NCBI GenBank assembly: GCA_002439705.1
Contig: DJPE01000035.1
Coordinates: forward strand, 24,732-37,229
DNA: 12,498 nt
Direction: 5' to 3'
DNA from: Christensenella sp. UBA6420
GTDB taxonomy: Bacteria; Bacillota; Clostridia; Christensenellales; DTU072
The notes under the pieces are model-generated. The model was not told where the DNA came from. It made no database searches and worked only from the letters and a program-made list of their open reading frames with translations. The translations under genes and the position numbers were made by a program. This document shows positions 6,807 to 12,498 of the stretch, in pieces. The stretch's first letter is position 1; every line of letters begins with the position of its first letter.

Positions 6807-9676
6807 AAAAGTCGATAAAAAGAATAATTTTCGTGTTGGCGTTATGTATATTCGCGGTGGCGGTACTTTCCGCGTGCGGTAAGTACACCTTATCCCGTCC
6901 TGGCGGCGTGTACGTCGAACAGACCACCCTCACTCTCCGTTGGAACGTAATTACGCAAGCCGACGCTTATACCGTGCAGATTACGGGCGACGACGGCACA
7001 AAACAGGAAGAAGCTTTCGACAACGAGTACGCCTTGCAGTATCTTGCCGTGGGAAAATACAATATAAGGGTAAAAGCCGTCGACAAGGACGGAGAATATA
7101 AGGAGTCTTCCTGGTCGGAGACAGTGGTTTTTGAAAGAGAAGCAGAAACGGGACTTACTTACTCGTTGACGAAAGATAAGAAATCTTACGTCGTTACGGG
7201 TATGAACAAGAGCCTTACCGAGATAGTAATTCCCGATACTTACAGGGGAAAAAACGTAGTAGCCGTTAAAGAAGGAGCGTTTGAAAGGAAAAACAGCCTT
7301 ATTTCGGTAAAATTGGGCAAGAACGTGACCGAAATAGAAGCGAGAGCCTTCGGCGCGTGCGAAGCTCTGGAAGAAGTAATCTTACCCGACGGTCTTCTTA
7401 AAATAGGCAACAACGCTTTCCAAAGCTGTAAAAAACTTACCGAAATAGTCGTTCCCGCAGGGGTGGAAACCATCCCGAGCGACGCTTTTTCGTACTGTTC
7501 TGCGTTAACTACGGTGCAATTTCCGCAGGATCTCGTCACAATAAAAAACAACGCTTTTTACAGAAGCGGACTTACCGAAATATCTTTACCGTCGGGCGCG
7601 GATACTATCGAAGATAACGCTTTTCAGGACTGTTCCGCATTGACGAAAGCTAATCTCGGCGGAACGAAAACGATAGGTAAAGAAGCGTTCAGAAACTGCC
7701 CCGTATTGTCTACCGTCAGAGCGACAAAAGTAAAGACGGTCGGAGCGTACGCGTTCCAAAGCTGTAAGGCGTTGCCGTCCATATCCCTGCCTGCGGAAAG
7801 TATAGGCGACGGAGCTTTCCTTTCGTGCGAAACGTTAAGCGAAGTTTCGGTAGGGGTGGGAGTCACAAAGATAGGCTCGGCGGCGTTTTACGGTACCGCC
7901 GTATGGAACGACTCTTCCGATATAGTATATATAGGGGACGACGACGGTCGTTACGTCGTCGGGTGCAAGAATACCGCTTTGTCGGCGGTGTACGCAAACT
8001 ATTCGTCCGAGCGACCGAACAGCGTAGTTTGGGAACCTAACGTTTTGGGTATAGCCGACAGGGCGTTTATGAATTACGACCCGTCGACGCAGCTTTTTTA
8101 CGGACACGAAAAGCTGAACGCGATATTCCTTACCGACACCGTTAAGTGGATAGGCGACAGAGCCTTTTTCGGAGCGAAGGTACTAAGCAGCGTAACTTTC
8201 GGCACGGGTACGGAGAAGATAGGCAAATACGCTTTCGCAAGCAACACCGCCTTACGAAACATACTTTTCCCGAAGTACGAAAACGGCGTTTCGCTTAGAG
8301 AAATCGACGATTACGCTTTCTATAACAGTCTGCAATTCAACAGTATAAACAGCAGCAAAAACGGACTTTTCCCCGACACGTTGGAAAGGATAGGTATGAG
8401 AGCCTTTAACCAAACGCAATTCCTTAACGACGGACTTAAAGGGGATAAACTTATCTATTTCGGCGGTTGGCTCGTGGGATATATCGGTAGCCTTAACGAA
8501 GTTATCGTAGCCGAAAACACTAAGGGAATAATAGACTACGCCTTTTATAAAAACGATACCGTGACCAACGCATACAGTTTGTCGACCGAATTAAAGTACG
8601 TCGGCAGGGGAGCTTTTTCAAAGTGTTCCGCTTTGGCGACGGCAGACTTTACGCAGTCAAAATCGTTAAAGACCGTCGGAGCGTACGCATTTTATCACTG
8701 CGACAAACTTACTAAAGTAGCGTTCCCGTACTCTTTGGAAAATATGGGCGAGTACGTTATGTCGAGTTGCGGCGTATTGAACGAAGTTAAGTTCTTTGAA
8801 AAAATCGAAGACGAAAACGGCGAAATTAAGAAAAGTACGCTCTCGGCTATCCCCGTAGGGAGTTTTTCCAACTGCATTTCCCTTAAATCGCTGGTTATCC
8901 CCGACTCGGTTCAGAGCATCGGCAATTCGGCGTTTTCGGGTTGCAGCGGATTAGAAACGATAATTCTGGGCGACGGAGTAAAGACAGTCGGCGACAGAGC
9001 GTTCAAAAACTGCGTCGCGTTATCGGCGGTAGCGTTCGGCAAGAGCCTGCGTACCGTCGGAGCGAGAGCCTTTTACGGGTGCGAAAATCTCGTTACCGTC
9101 GATTTGCCCGACAGCGTAAGGACTATCGGCGACTACTCGTTCTACGGCTGTAAGGGGTTGGAAAACCTTAAACTTAACGCAGGTTTAAGAAGCGTCGGCA
9201 AAAACGCTTTCGCCGAGTGTAAGAACTTAAAATCGGTGGTTTTCCCCACGACTCTCGGACAAATCGGAGCGCACGCTTTCCGTTCCTGCAACGCTTTAAG
9301 TAGCGTAGTTATCCCGAATACCGTCGCGGAAATCGGAAAACACGCCTTTTACGGGTGCAACAATATTACGATATACACCGATTATTCTGCCGCTCCCGAC
9401 GGGTTTGAAAGACTGTGGAACTCGTCTTACCGCCCCGTAGTTTGGGGTTGTACGCTGTCCGACGACAAAACCTACGTCGTTTCCGTCGTCAGGTCGGAAG
9501 ACGATATACAAAACGTATCCGAACAGAAAGTTCTGACCGCGCCCGAAAGAGAAGGATACGACTTTTTGGGGTGGAGCCTTACTCCCGACGGAACGGAAGC
9601 CGATTATTTATCAGATTTCACGACCGCCCCCGACGGAACGGTTCTTTACGCAATCTGGGCGGAAGCAGCGGAATAA
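6803..9676 (+). CDS. Surface lipoprotein with ~27 BspA-type LRR_5 repeats
   Basis: This is a 957-residue lipoprotein. A basic n-region and hydrophobic core end in the lipobox LSAC with C25, so it should be lipidated on the outer face of the membrane. Residues 30-113 look like a fibronectin type III domain. From about 130 to 860 I count about 27 LRR_5 (BspA-type) units of roughly 23 residues, with the core pattern IGxxAFxxCxxLxxVxxP. The units are regular and Cys-containing at 157-350 and again after about 605. The middle (359-585) is longer, irregular and mostly without the Cys. The last ~75 residues resemble the Listeria-Bacteroides (Flg_new/InlB-type) repeat, including EGYDFLGW and ending in LYAIWAE. 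Such proteins are typically adhesins or binding proteins. The gene starts with GTG, overlapping the VWA gene stop, so it is probably coupled to the MoxR module. The ligand is unknown. Confidence 0.93.
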   Translation: MKKSIKRIIFVLALCIFAVAVLSACGKYTLSRPGGVYVEQTTLTLRWNVITQADAYTVQITGDDGTKQEEAFDNEYALQYLAVGKYNIRVKAVDKDGEYKESSWSETVVFEREAETGLTYSLTKDKKSYVVTGMNKSLTEIVIPDTYRGKNVVAVKEGAFERKNSLISVKLGKNVTEIEARAFGACEALEEVILPDGLLKIGNNAFQSCKKLTEIVVPAGVETIPSDAFSYCSALTTVQFPQDLVTIKNNAFYRSGLTEISLPSGADTIEDNAFQDCSALTKANLGGTKTIGKEAFRNCPVLSTVRATKVKTVGAYAFQSCKALPSISLPAESIGDGAFLSCETLSEVSVGVGVTKIGSAAFYGTAVWNDSSDIVYIGDDDGRYVVGCKNTALSAVYANYSSERPNSVVWEPNVLGIADRAFMNYDPSTQLFYGHEKLNAIFLTDTVKWIGDRAFFGAKVLSSVTFGTGTEKIGKYAFASNTALRNILFPKYENGVSLREIDDYAFYNSLQFNSINSSKNGLFPDTLERIGMRAFNQTQFLNDGLKGDKLIYFGGWLVGYIGSLNEVIVAENTKGIIDYAFYKNDTVTNAYSLSTELKYVGRGAFSKCSALATADFTQSKSLKTVGAYAFYHCDKLTKVAFPYSLENMGEYVMSSCGVLNEVKFFEKIEDENGEIKKSTLSAIPVGSFSNCISLKSLVIPDSVQSIGNSAFSGCSGLETIILGDGVKTVGDRAFKNCVALSAVAFGKSLRTVGARAFYGCENLVTVDLPDSVRTIGDYSFYGCKGLENLKLNAGLRSVGKNAFAECKNLKSVVFPTTLGQIGAHAFRSCNALSSVVIPNTVAEIGKHAFYGCNNITIYTDYSAAPDGFERLWNSSYRPVVWGCTLSDDKTYVVSVVRSEDDIQNVSEQKVLTAPEREGYDFLGWSLTPDGTEADYLSDFTTAPDGTVLYAIWAEAAE

Positions 9677-9692
9677 TAAGCGGGTAAATTTT

Positions 9693-10148
9693 ATGGGTTG
9701 GTTTAATTATTACGGATTGGCGATTTTGGCAGTTATTATGATACCGAATATTATTTTCGCCGTAAAAAATAAAGACGGGTTCAAAAATTCGTATCGGAAC
9801 AAAGCCGTCGAAATTGCGGAACAGATAGGGAGATACGGCTGCTTTGCCTTGACCGTAATAAATATCCCGTATACTTACTTTAATTTCTGGTTTGACGGGG
9901 CGTTGATAGCGTATTTGTCGGTCAACGGAGCGTTGCTTATCGCGTATCTTGCGTTTTGGATAATCTACCGCAAAAAAGACGGAGTAGCCAAAGCTCTCGC
10001 CTTGTCGATTATACCGACTTGTATTTTCATATTCGACGGAATAGTTTTAGCGTATATACCTTTAATCGCGTTTTCGATAATTTTCGGCGTAAGCCATATC
10101 CTTTTAAGCTACAAAAACGCCGTCGCGGCGAAAGAAACGGAAGAATAA
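9693..10148 (+). CDS. Small polytopic membrane protein of unknown function
   Basis: This 151-residue protein has four or five hydrophobic segments, at about 6-24, 49-66, 70-92, 100-120 and 121-140, joined by short loops with Lys/Arg. I recognise no enzymatic motif. The C terminus is a short charged tail (KNAVAAKETEE). It begins 16 bases after the lipoprotein stop, with only a weak GGG-containing ribosome site, so it may be expressed by read-through from the operon or be a separate passenger. The codon use is like its neighbours. It could be a small transporter-like or sensor-membrane protein, but nothing in the sequence decides this. Confidence 0.8.
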   Translation: MGWFNYYGLAILAVIMIPNIIFAVKNKDGFKNSYRNKAVEIAEQIGRYGCFALTVINIPYTYFNFWFDGALIAYLSVNGALLIAYLAFWIIYRKKDGVAKALALSIIPTCIFIFDGIVLAYIPLIAFSIIFGVSHILLSYKNAVAAKETEE

Positions 10149-10194
10149 CTTTTACGCTTGCATAAAAGAAATAACAGGGAAAATTTTAATATTT
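10149..10194. other. AT-rich start of the intergenic gap, no clear terminator
   Basis: The stretch between the small membrane protein and the promoter contains no gene. A 6-bp AT-only inverted repeat (CTTTTA at 10149-10154, TAAAAG at 10163-10168) directly follows the stop codon. It has no GC stem and no T-run, so it is not a convincing terminator. Read-through into the next unit cannot be excluded. Confidence 0.35.
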
Positions 10195-10213
10195 TTAGTT
10201 AGCAGTGACTAAC
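10195..10213. promoter_or_regulatory. Candidate operator: interleaved inverted repeat
   Basis: TTAGT (10195-10199) and ACTAA (10208-10212) form a perfect inverted repeat with an 8-base spacer. GTTAG (10198-10202) and CTAAC (10209-10213) form a second perfect one around the same site with a 6-base spacer. It lies 4-5 bases upstream of the -35 region. This size and position fit a dimeric regulator of the TetR or MarR kind, but no regulator gene is visible in the window. The operator role is inferred. Confidence 0.45.
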
Positions 10214-10217
10214 CGTT

Positions 10218-10245
10218 TTGCATTTTTTATTTGCGGTGATATAAT
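10218..10245 (+). promoter_or_regulatory. Extended -10 promoter for the methyltransferase-hydrolase unit
   Basis: TATAAT at 10240-10245 is a perfect -10 box and is preceded by TG with one base between (TGATATAAT from 10237), an extended -10. The -35 is weak: TTGCAT at 10218-10223 with a 16-base spacer, or TTTGCA at 10217-10222 with 17. Transcription should start near 10252, about 20 bases before the ATG at 10271. It marks the start of a unit separate from the MoxR operon. Confidence 0.7.
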
Positions 10246-10434
10246 TAAGTTGATTTCGAAGAAATAAATAATGAAATATCACATCGAAAAAAACAGCGTG
10301 CAAGAAACTTTGGTCATACCCCTTTACGGCAGAAAAGTATGTACGGAATTGTATCCGAATTTACACCGCGACGAAACGGCGGTAGACCTTATCGAAAAAG
10401 TGGACTACGACTTTTCCGCGTTGGAAGAGCAATC

Positions 10435-10441
10435 AAAAAAA
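10435..10441 (+). other. A7 run, site of first frameshift
   Basis: Seven A follow TC, reading TCA AAA AAA GCC in the starting frame. With six A the frame would read TCA AAA AAG CCT ATG TAT and continue into the family-like FGFLEVAMRQ segment. A single-base insertion here explains the first break. In the starting frame the run also has the form A-AAA-AAA, on which ribosomes can slip by -1. Confidence 0.7.
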
Positions 10442-10538
10442 GCCTATGTATCAATTCGGTTTTCTCGAAGTCGCAATGCGACAGAACGACCTTGCGCGGG
10501 AAGTCGAAGACTATCTTAAGATCCACCCCAAAGCCGCC

Positions 10539-10540
10539 GG
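10539..10540 (+). other. Extra G, site of second frameshift
   Basis: The sequence reads GCC GCC GGT GGT CAA in the middle frame. Dropping one G gives GCC GCC GTG GTC AAT CTC GGT, that is AAVVNLG, which enters the SAM-binding motif in frame. The exact G lost cannot be told apart within the GG pair. Confidence 0.6.
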
Positions 10541-11111
10541 TGGTCAATCTCGGTTGCGGTCTGGACTGCACGGGCAGAAGATGCGACAACGGACAGTGCA
10601 AAATCTATAATCTCGACTTTGAAAGCGTAATAAACGTCCGTAACGAACTTTTACCCGCGGGCGAAAGGGAACAGAATATTGCCTGCGACCTTAACGATAC
10701 GTCCCGGTTCGACAAAATCGACGCGACCGACGGAGCGGTGTTCTTTGCGTCGGGCGTTTTCTACTATTTCCTTACCGAACAGGTAAAAGAACTCGTTTGC
10801 AAAATGGCTAAGGCGTTTCCGGGCGGAAAAATGGTTTTTGACGCGGCGAACAAGAACGCAAATAAGTTGCTGTTGAAGACTTGGTTAAAGGTAGCTAAGA
10901 TTAAAGACGTCGGCGCGTATTTCGCCGTCAACGACGCGTCGAAAGACCTTGCCGTATGGAGCGACGACATCAAGGTGTCGAAAAAAGGTTATATGCTCGG
11001 CTATAACGACCTTCGCGACAAGTCGGTAAGCAAATTTTCCAGACTGTTGGCGAAGTTTTGCGACGGATTTATGAAAATGCAGATAGTAAGGATAGATTTT
11101 AAGGAGAGAGT

Positions 11112-12050
11112 ATGAAAGGAACGACTTATTTTGATTTAGAAAAAGACGGTTTCTACGGCGTGTATTGGGAAAACGAAACGCCGACCAAAGCTGCTATTAT
11201 AGCTATGCTCGGCGACGACGCGCAGGACTATATGGCGAAAAGTTGCGTAAAGTGGCTTATGAAAAAATGCGGAGTGAACGTTCTTACAACGTCGCCCGCA
11301 AAAAAAGATTACAGTCACCATAATTATCCGCTCGAAAGGATAGAGAAAGCTATCGCGTGGCTGAAAAGTCGCGGCAACGAAAAAATCGGTATCGCGGGAG
11401 CTTCCACTACGGGTACGCTCGCTCTTACCGCCGCTTCGTATTTCCACGATATTACTTTTACCATAGCGATGACACCGAGCGACTTTATCTGGCAAGGTTT
11501 CGCGCAGGGCAAAAGGGATGGTTGCGGCGAGTGGCCTATCGAAAACGAATCGCTGTTTACTTACCGCGGAGAACAGTTGCCGTATATGCCGTTCTGCTAT
11601 AAGCACCCCGATTATTGGTTCGCTATGCGGACCGAAGCGAAAAACGGCGGAAATATGATAGCTTCCCGAAAGATTTTCGACGACTCCGAAAAAGCTCACC
11701 CGATAACCGAAGACGAGTTTATAAAAATAGAAAACATAAAAGGAAAACTCATTATGATAGGCGCGGCAGACGATAGCCTTTGGGACGCCGCAAAGTACAT
11801 TAAGAGAGCCGAAAAGCGACTTTCCGAAAAACCGCACGAATGTGATGCCGAATTTTGCGCGTACGAGCACGGCACGCATTTCGTCTTCCCCGAAAGCCTG
11901 TTGAAGACCATCTTCCCCATAGGTTCGGGGCTTATATTGAAGTTCGTTTTCAAAGCGGCGAAAGAATACCCGAAAGAATGTAAACAAACGAGAATAGACA
12001 TAGAAAACAAAGTTCTCTCCGCCGTGAACGAGTGGAAGAACGGGAAATAA
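11112..12050 (+). CDS. Alpha/beta hydrolase, acyl-CoA thioesterase/BAAT C-terminal type
   Basis: This is a 312-residue cytoplasmic alpha/beta hydrolase without signal peptide. The nucleophile elbow reads GIAGASTTG with S98, followed by LALTAASYF. The acid is probably D220 or D221 in IGAADDSLWD, and the histidine H253 or H256 in YEHGTHFVFP. This order and the surrounding residues match the BAAT C-terminal domain of acyl-CoA thioesterases, without their N-terminal domain. The elbow is GASTTG rather than the usual G-x-S-x-G-G, so the chemistry may differ. The ATG overlaps the methyltransferase stop (ATGA) and has AAGGAGAG at 11101-11108 as ribosome site, so it is still well placed for translation even though the upstream gene is broken. 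It probably acts on an ester or thioester in the same pathway as the methyltransferase; the substrate is unknown. Confidence 0.87.
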   Translation: MKGTTYFDLEKDGFYGVYWENETPTKAAIIAMLGDDAQDYMAKSCVKWLMKKCGVNVLTTSPAKKDYSHHNYPLERIEKAIAWLKSRGNEKIGIAGASTTGTLALTAASYFHDITFTIAMTPSDFIWQGFAQGKRDGCGEWPIENESLFTYRGEQLPYMPFCYKHPDYWFAMRTEAKNGGNMIASRKIFDDSEKAHPITEDEFIKIENIKGKLIMIGAADDSLWDAAKYIKRAEKRLSEKPHECDAEFCAYEHGTHFVFPESLLKTIFPIGSGLILKFVFKAAKEYPKECKQTRIDIENKVLSAVNEWKNGK

Positions 12051-12088
12051 ATCTGCGGCTTAATTCCCGTAATTAACTAAGTAAAAAG

Positions 12089-12114
12089 ACCGAATATGTT
12101 TATTCGGTTTTTTT
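12089..12114 (+). terminator. Intrinsic terminator after the hydrolase gene
   Basis: ACCGAATA (12089-12096), a TGTT loop and TATTCGGT (12101-12108) form a perfect 8-bp stem followed by a run of T to 12114. It lies 38 bases after the hydrolase stop and closes the transcription unit. Confidence 0.9.
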
Positions 12115-12126
12115 ATTCGTATCGGC

Positions 12127-12150
12127 ATTGCCTATGGCAATTTGCGAACC
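12127..12150. repeat. Partial repeat unit: hairpin and conserved tail
   Basis: ATTGCC (12127-12132), loop TAT, GGCAAT (12136-12141), then TTGCGAACC. This is the same hairpin-plus-tail that ends the two full repeats downstream, but the ~100-bp body is missing. It begins only 12 bases after the terminator's T-run, so the array may have been cut or inserted there. Confidence 0.65.
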
Positions 12151-12174
12151 ATTCAGCGGCACTTTGTTTGTTAA

Positions 12175-12303
12175 TGTGCGGTATAACGGACCACTCGTAT
12201 GTACTGCTGTCCCTGCTTTAAGAGCGTTACGGTTTCGGAGTTAGGCGTTTGGGAATGAGTGTATACTTGCTCGTCAGAATTGCCTGCGGCAATTTTGCGA
12301 ACC
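12175..12303. repeat. Direct repeat copy 1 (~129 bp)
   Basis: Begins TGTGCGGTATAACGG and ends TTGCGAACC. Nearly all of its body is found again 187 bases downstream, with six substitutions between 12204 and 12240. Near its end it has a hairpin: AATTGCC (12278-12284), loop TGC, GGCAATT (12288-12294). The body also holds CACTC (12192-12196) and GAGTG (12257-12261), which could pair with each other. Function unknown. Confidence 0.85.
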
Positions 12304-12317
12304 TTTAAGCGGTTCGC
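12297..12317. repeat. Inverted repeat at the end of copy 1
   Basis: GCGAACC (12297-12303) and GGTTCGC (12311-12317) are perfect reverse complements around TTTAAGC. The left arm is the conserved tail of the repeat and the right arm lies in the spacer. The corresponding site after the partial unit has only a degenerate right arm (GCGGCAC), so this pairing is not common to all copies. Confidence 0.6.
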
Positions 12318-12361
12318 GGGTCCGGTATAGGGCAAATAAAAAGAACCGACCACGGTTATGG

Positions 12362-12491
12362 TGTGCGGTATAACGGACCACTCGTATGTACCGTTGTCCC
12401 TGCTTTAAGAGCGTTGCGGTTTCAATGTTAGGCGTTTGGGAATGAGTGTATACTTGCTCGTCAGGTTTGCCGAATGGCAAACTTGCGAACC
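12362..12491. repeat. Direct repeat copy 2 (~130 bp)
   Basis: Same start and tail as copy 1. Its hairpin is GTTTGCC (12465-12471), loop GAAT, GGCAAAC (12476-12482). Compared with copy 1, the first two pairs of the stem change on both sides (A-T to G-C, A-T to T-A), so pairing is kept. The window ends seven bases after this copy, and more copies may follow. Confidence 0.85.
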
Positions 12492-12498
12492 GCATTTT

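Larger units (their letters stand above)
10271..11115 (+). pseudogene. Class I SAM-dependent methyltransferase (TcmP-like), broken by two frameshifts
   Basis: The sequence encodes a methyltransferase of the TcmP/leucine carboxyl methyltransferase superfamily, but in three frames. Frame 1 (from ATG 10271) gives the N terminus up to EEQSK, where a run of seven A (10435-10441) ends it; its stop is at 10517-10519. Frame 2 carries YQFGFLEVAMRQNDLAREVE up to KIHPKAA. Frame 3 starts near 10540 with the SAM-binding motif VVNLGCGLDCTGRR and continues through GAVFFASGVFYYFL to the stop. Removing one A from the A7 run and one G at 10539-10540 gives a continuous 280-residue protein, since the 845-bp span minus two bases is divisible by three. 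Either the gene is a recent pseudogene or the assembly has indel errors; the A7 run is a typical error site. The substrate is unknown. The last four bases overlap the hydrolase start. Confidence 0.8.
12115..12498. other. Gene-free region made of direct repeats
   Basis: No convincing gene lies here. Two overlapping open frames on the minus strand exist only because the repeat copies share an open frame. Of the six base differences between the copies in the shared frame only one is silent, so there is no sign of selection for protein. The region is taken up by two near-identical ~130-bp repeats, a fragment of a third and a unique ~58-bp spacer. Confidence 0.7.

Noticed and set aside
10339..10539. 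Separate methyltransferase start at ATG 10339
   Set aside because: This ATG lies in the wrong frame for the N-terminal part; the family-like N terminus is read from 10271, and the frame from 10339 makes sense only from about 10540.
11136..11987. 283-codon open frame on the minus strand opposite the hydrolase
   Set aside because: The + strand gene has a complete catalytic set and a ribosome site; the opposite frame is rich in Phe, Arg and Val as expected for an antisense frame.
12240..12250. GTTAGGC in each repeat copy, like the core of an integron attC site
   Set aside because: No matching inverse core with paired L boxes is found upstream, the repeat does not fold into one long imperfect hairpin, and there is no cassette gene between copies or integrase in the window.
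12127..12491. CRISPR array
   Set aside because: The repeat is far too long (~130 bp), with only two full copies and an unequal spacer.
12171..12495. Two overlapping minus-strand open frames of 60 and 73 codons with a shared peptide segment
   Set aside because: The shared segment follows from the DNA repeat. Of the base differences between the copies within it only one is silent, the hairpin arms lie inside the frames, and no good ribosome site is seen.

Overview
The window looks like chromosomal DNA of an uncultivated, probably gut-associated member of the Clostridia (Bacillota). This rests on the BspA-type LRR_5 lipoprotein with a Listeria-Bacteroides-type C-terminal repeat, the clostridial style of the methyltransferase/BAAT-hydrolase pair, strong Shine-Dalgarno sites, tight overlaps between genes, and the absence of outer-membrane genes. 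It is inferred from protein style, not from a marker gene. All supportable genes lie on the + strand.

Positions 1-10148 are one long gene train. It starts with the last 29 codons of an unidentified gene. Then come a MoxR-type AAA+ ATPase, a DUF58 protein, a BatA-like membrane protein with a decayed von Willebrand A (VWA) metal site, and a 912-residue membrane protein with two VWA domains around a glutamine-amidotransferase-like segment. These are followed by a 957-residue LRR_5 surface lipoprotein and a small polytopic membrane protein. Several junctions are TAATG, ATGA or GTGA overlaps, so translation is probably coupled. MoxR, DUF58 and membrane VWA proteins form the familiar MoxR/Bat-type module, thought to act as an envelope chaperone or assembly machine. 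The unusual part is the large LRR lipoprotein coupled directly to the end of the module, which makes it a candidate client or surface-exposed component.

Positions 10149-12114 form a separate transcription unit. An inverted repeat sits just upstream of a good extended -10 promoter. It is followed by a class I SAM-dependent methyltransferase gene (TcmP-like/leucine carboxyl methyltransferase superfamily) carrying two +1 frameshifts about 100 bp apart. An intact alpha/beta hydrolase of the acyl-CoA thioesterase/BAAT C-terminal type overlaps its end by ATGA. An intrinsic terminator closes the unit.

Positions 12115-12498 hold no convincing gene. They contain two ~130-bp direct repeats with a 187-bp period, plus a fragment of a third, each with a short hairpin. 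The hairpin stem changes by compensatory base pairs between copies. The array ends close to the window edge and may continue beyond it. This repeat, and the LRR-lipoprotein/MoxR coupling, are the two items most worth following up.
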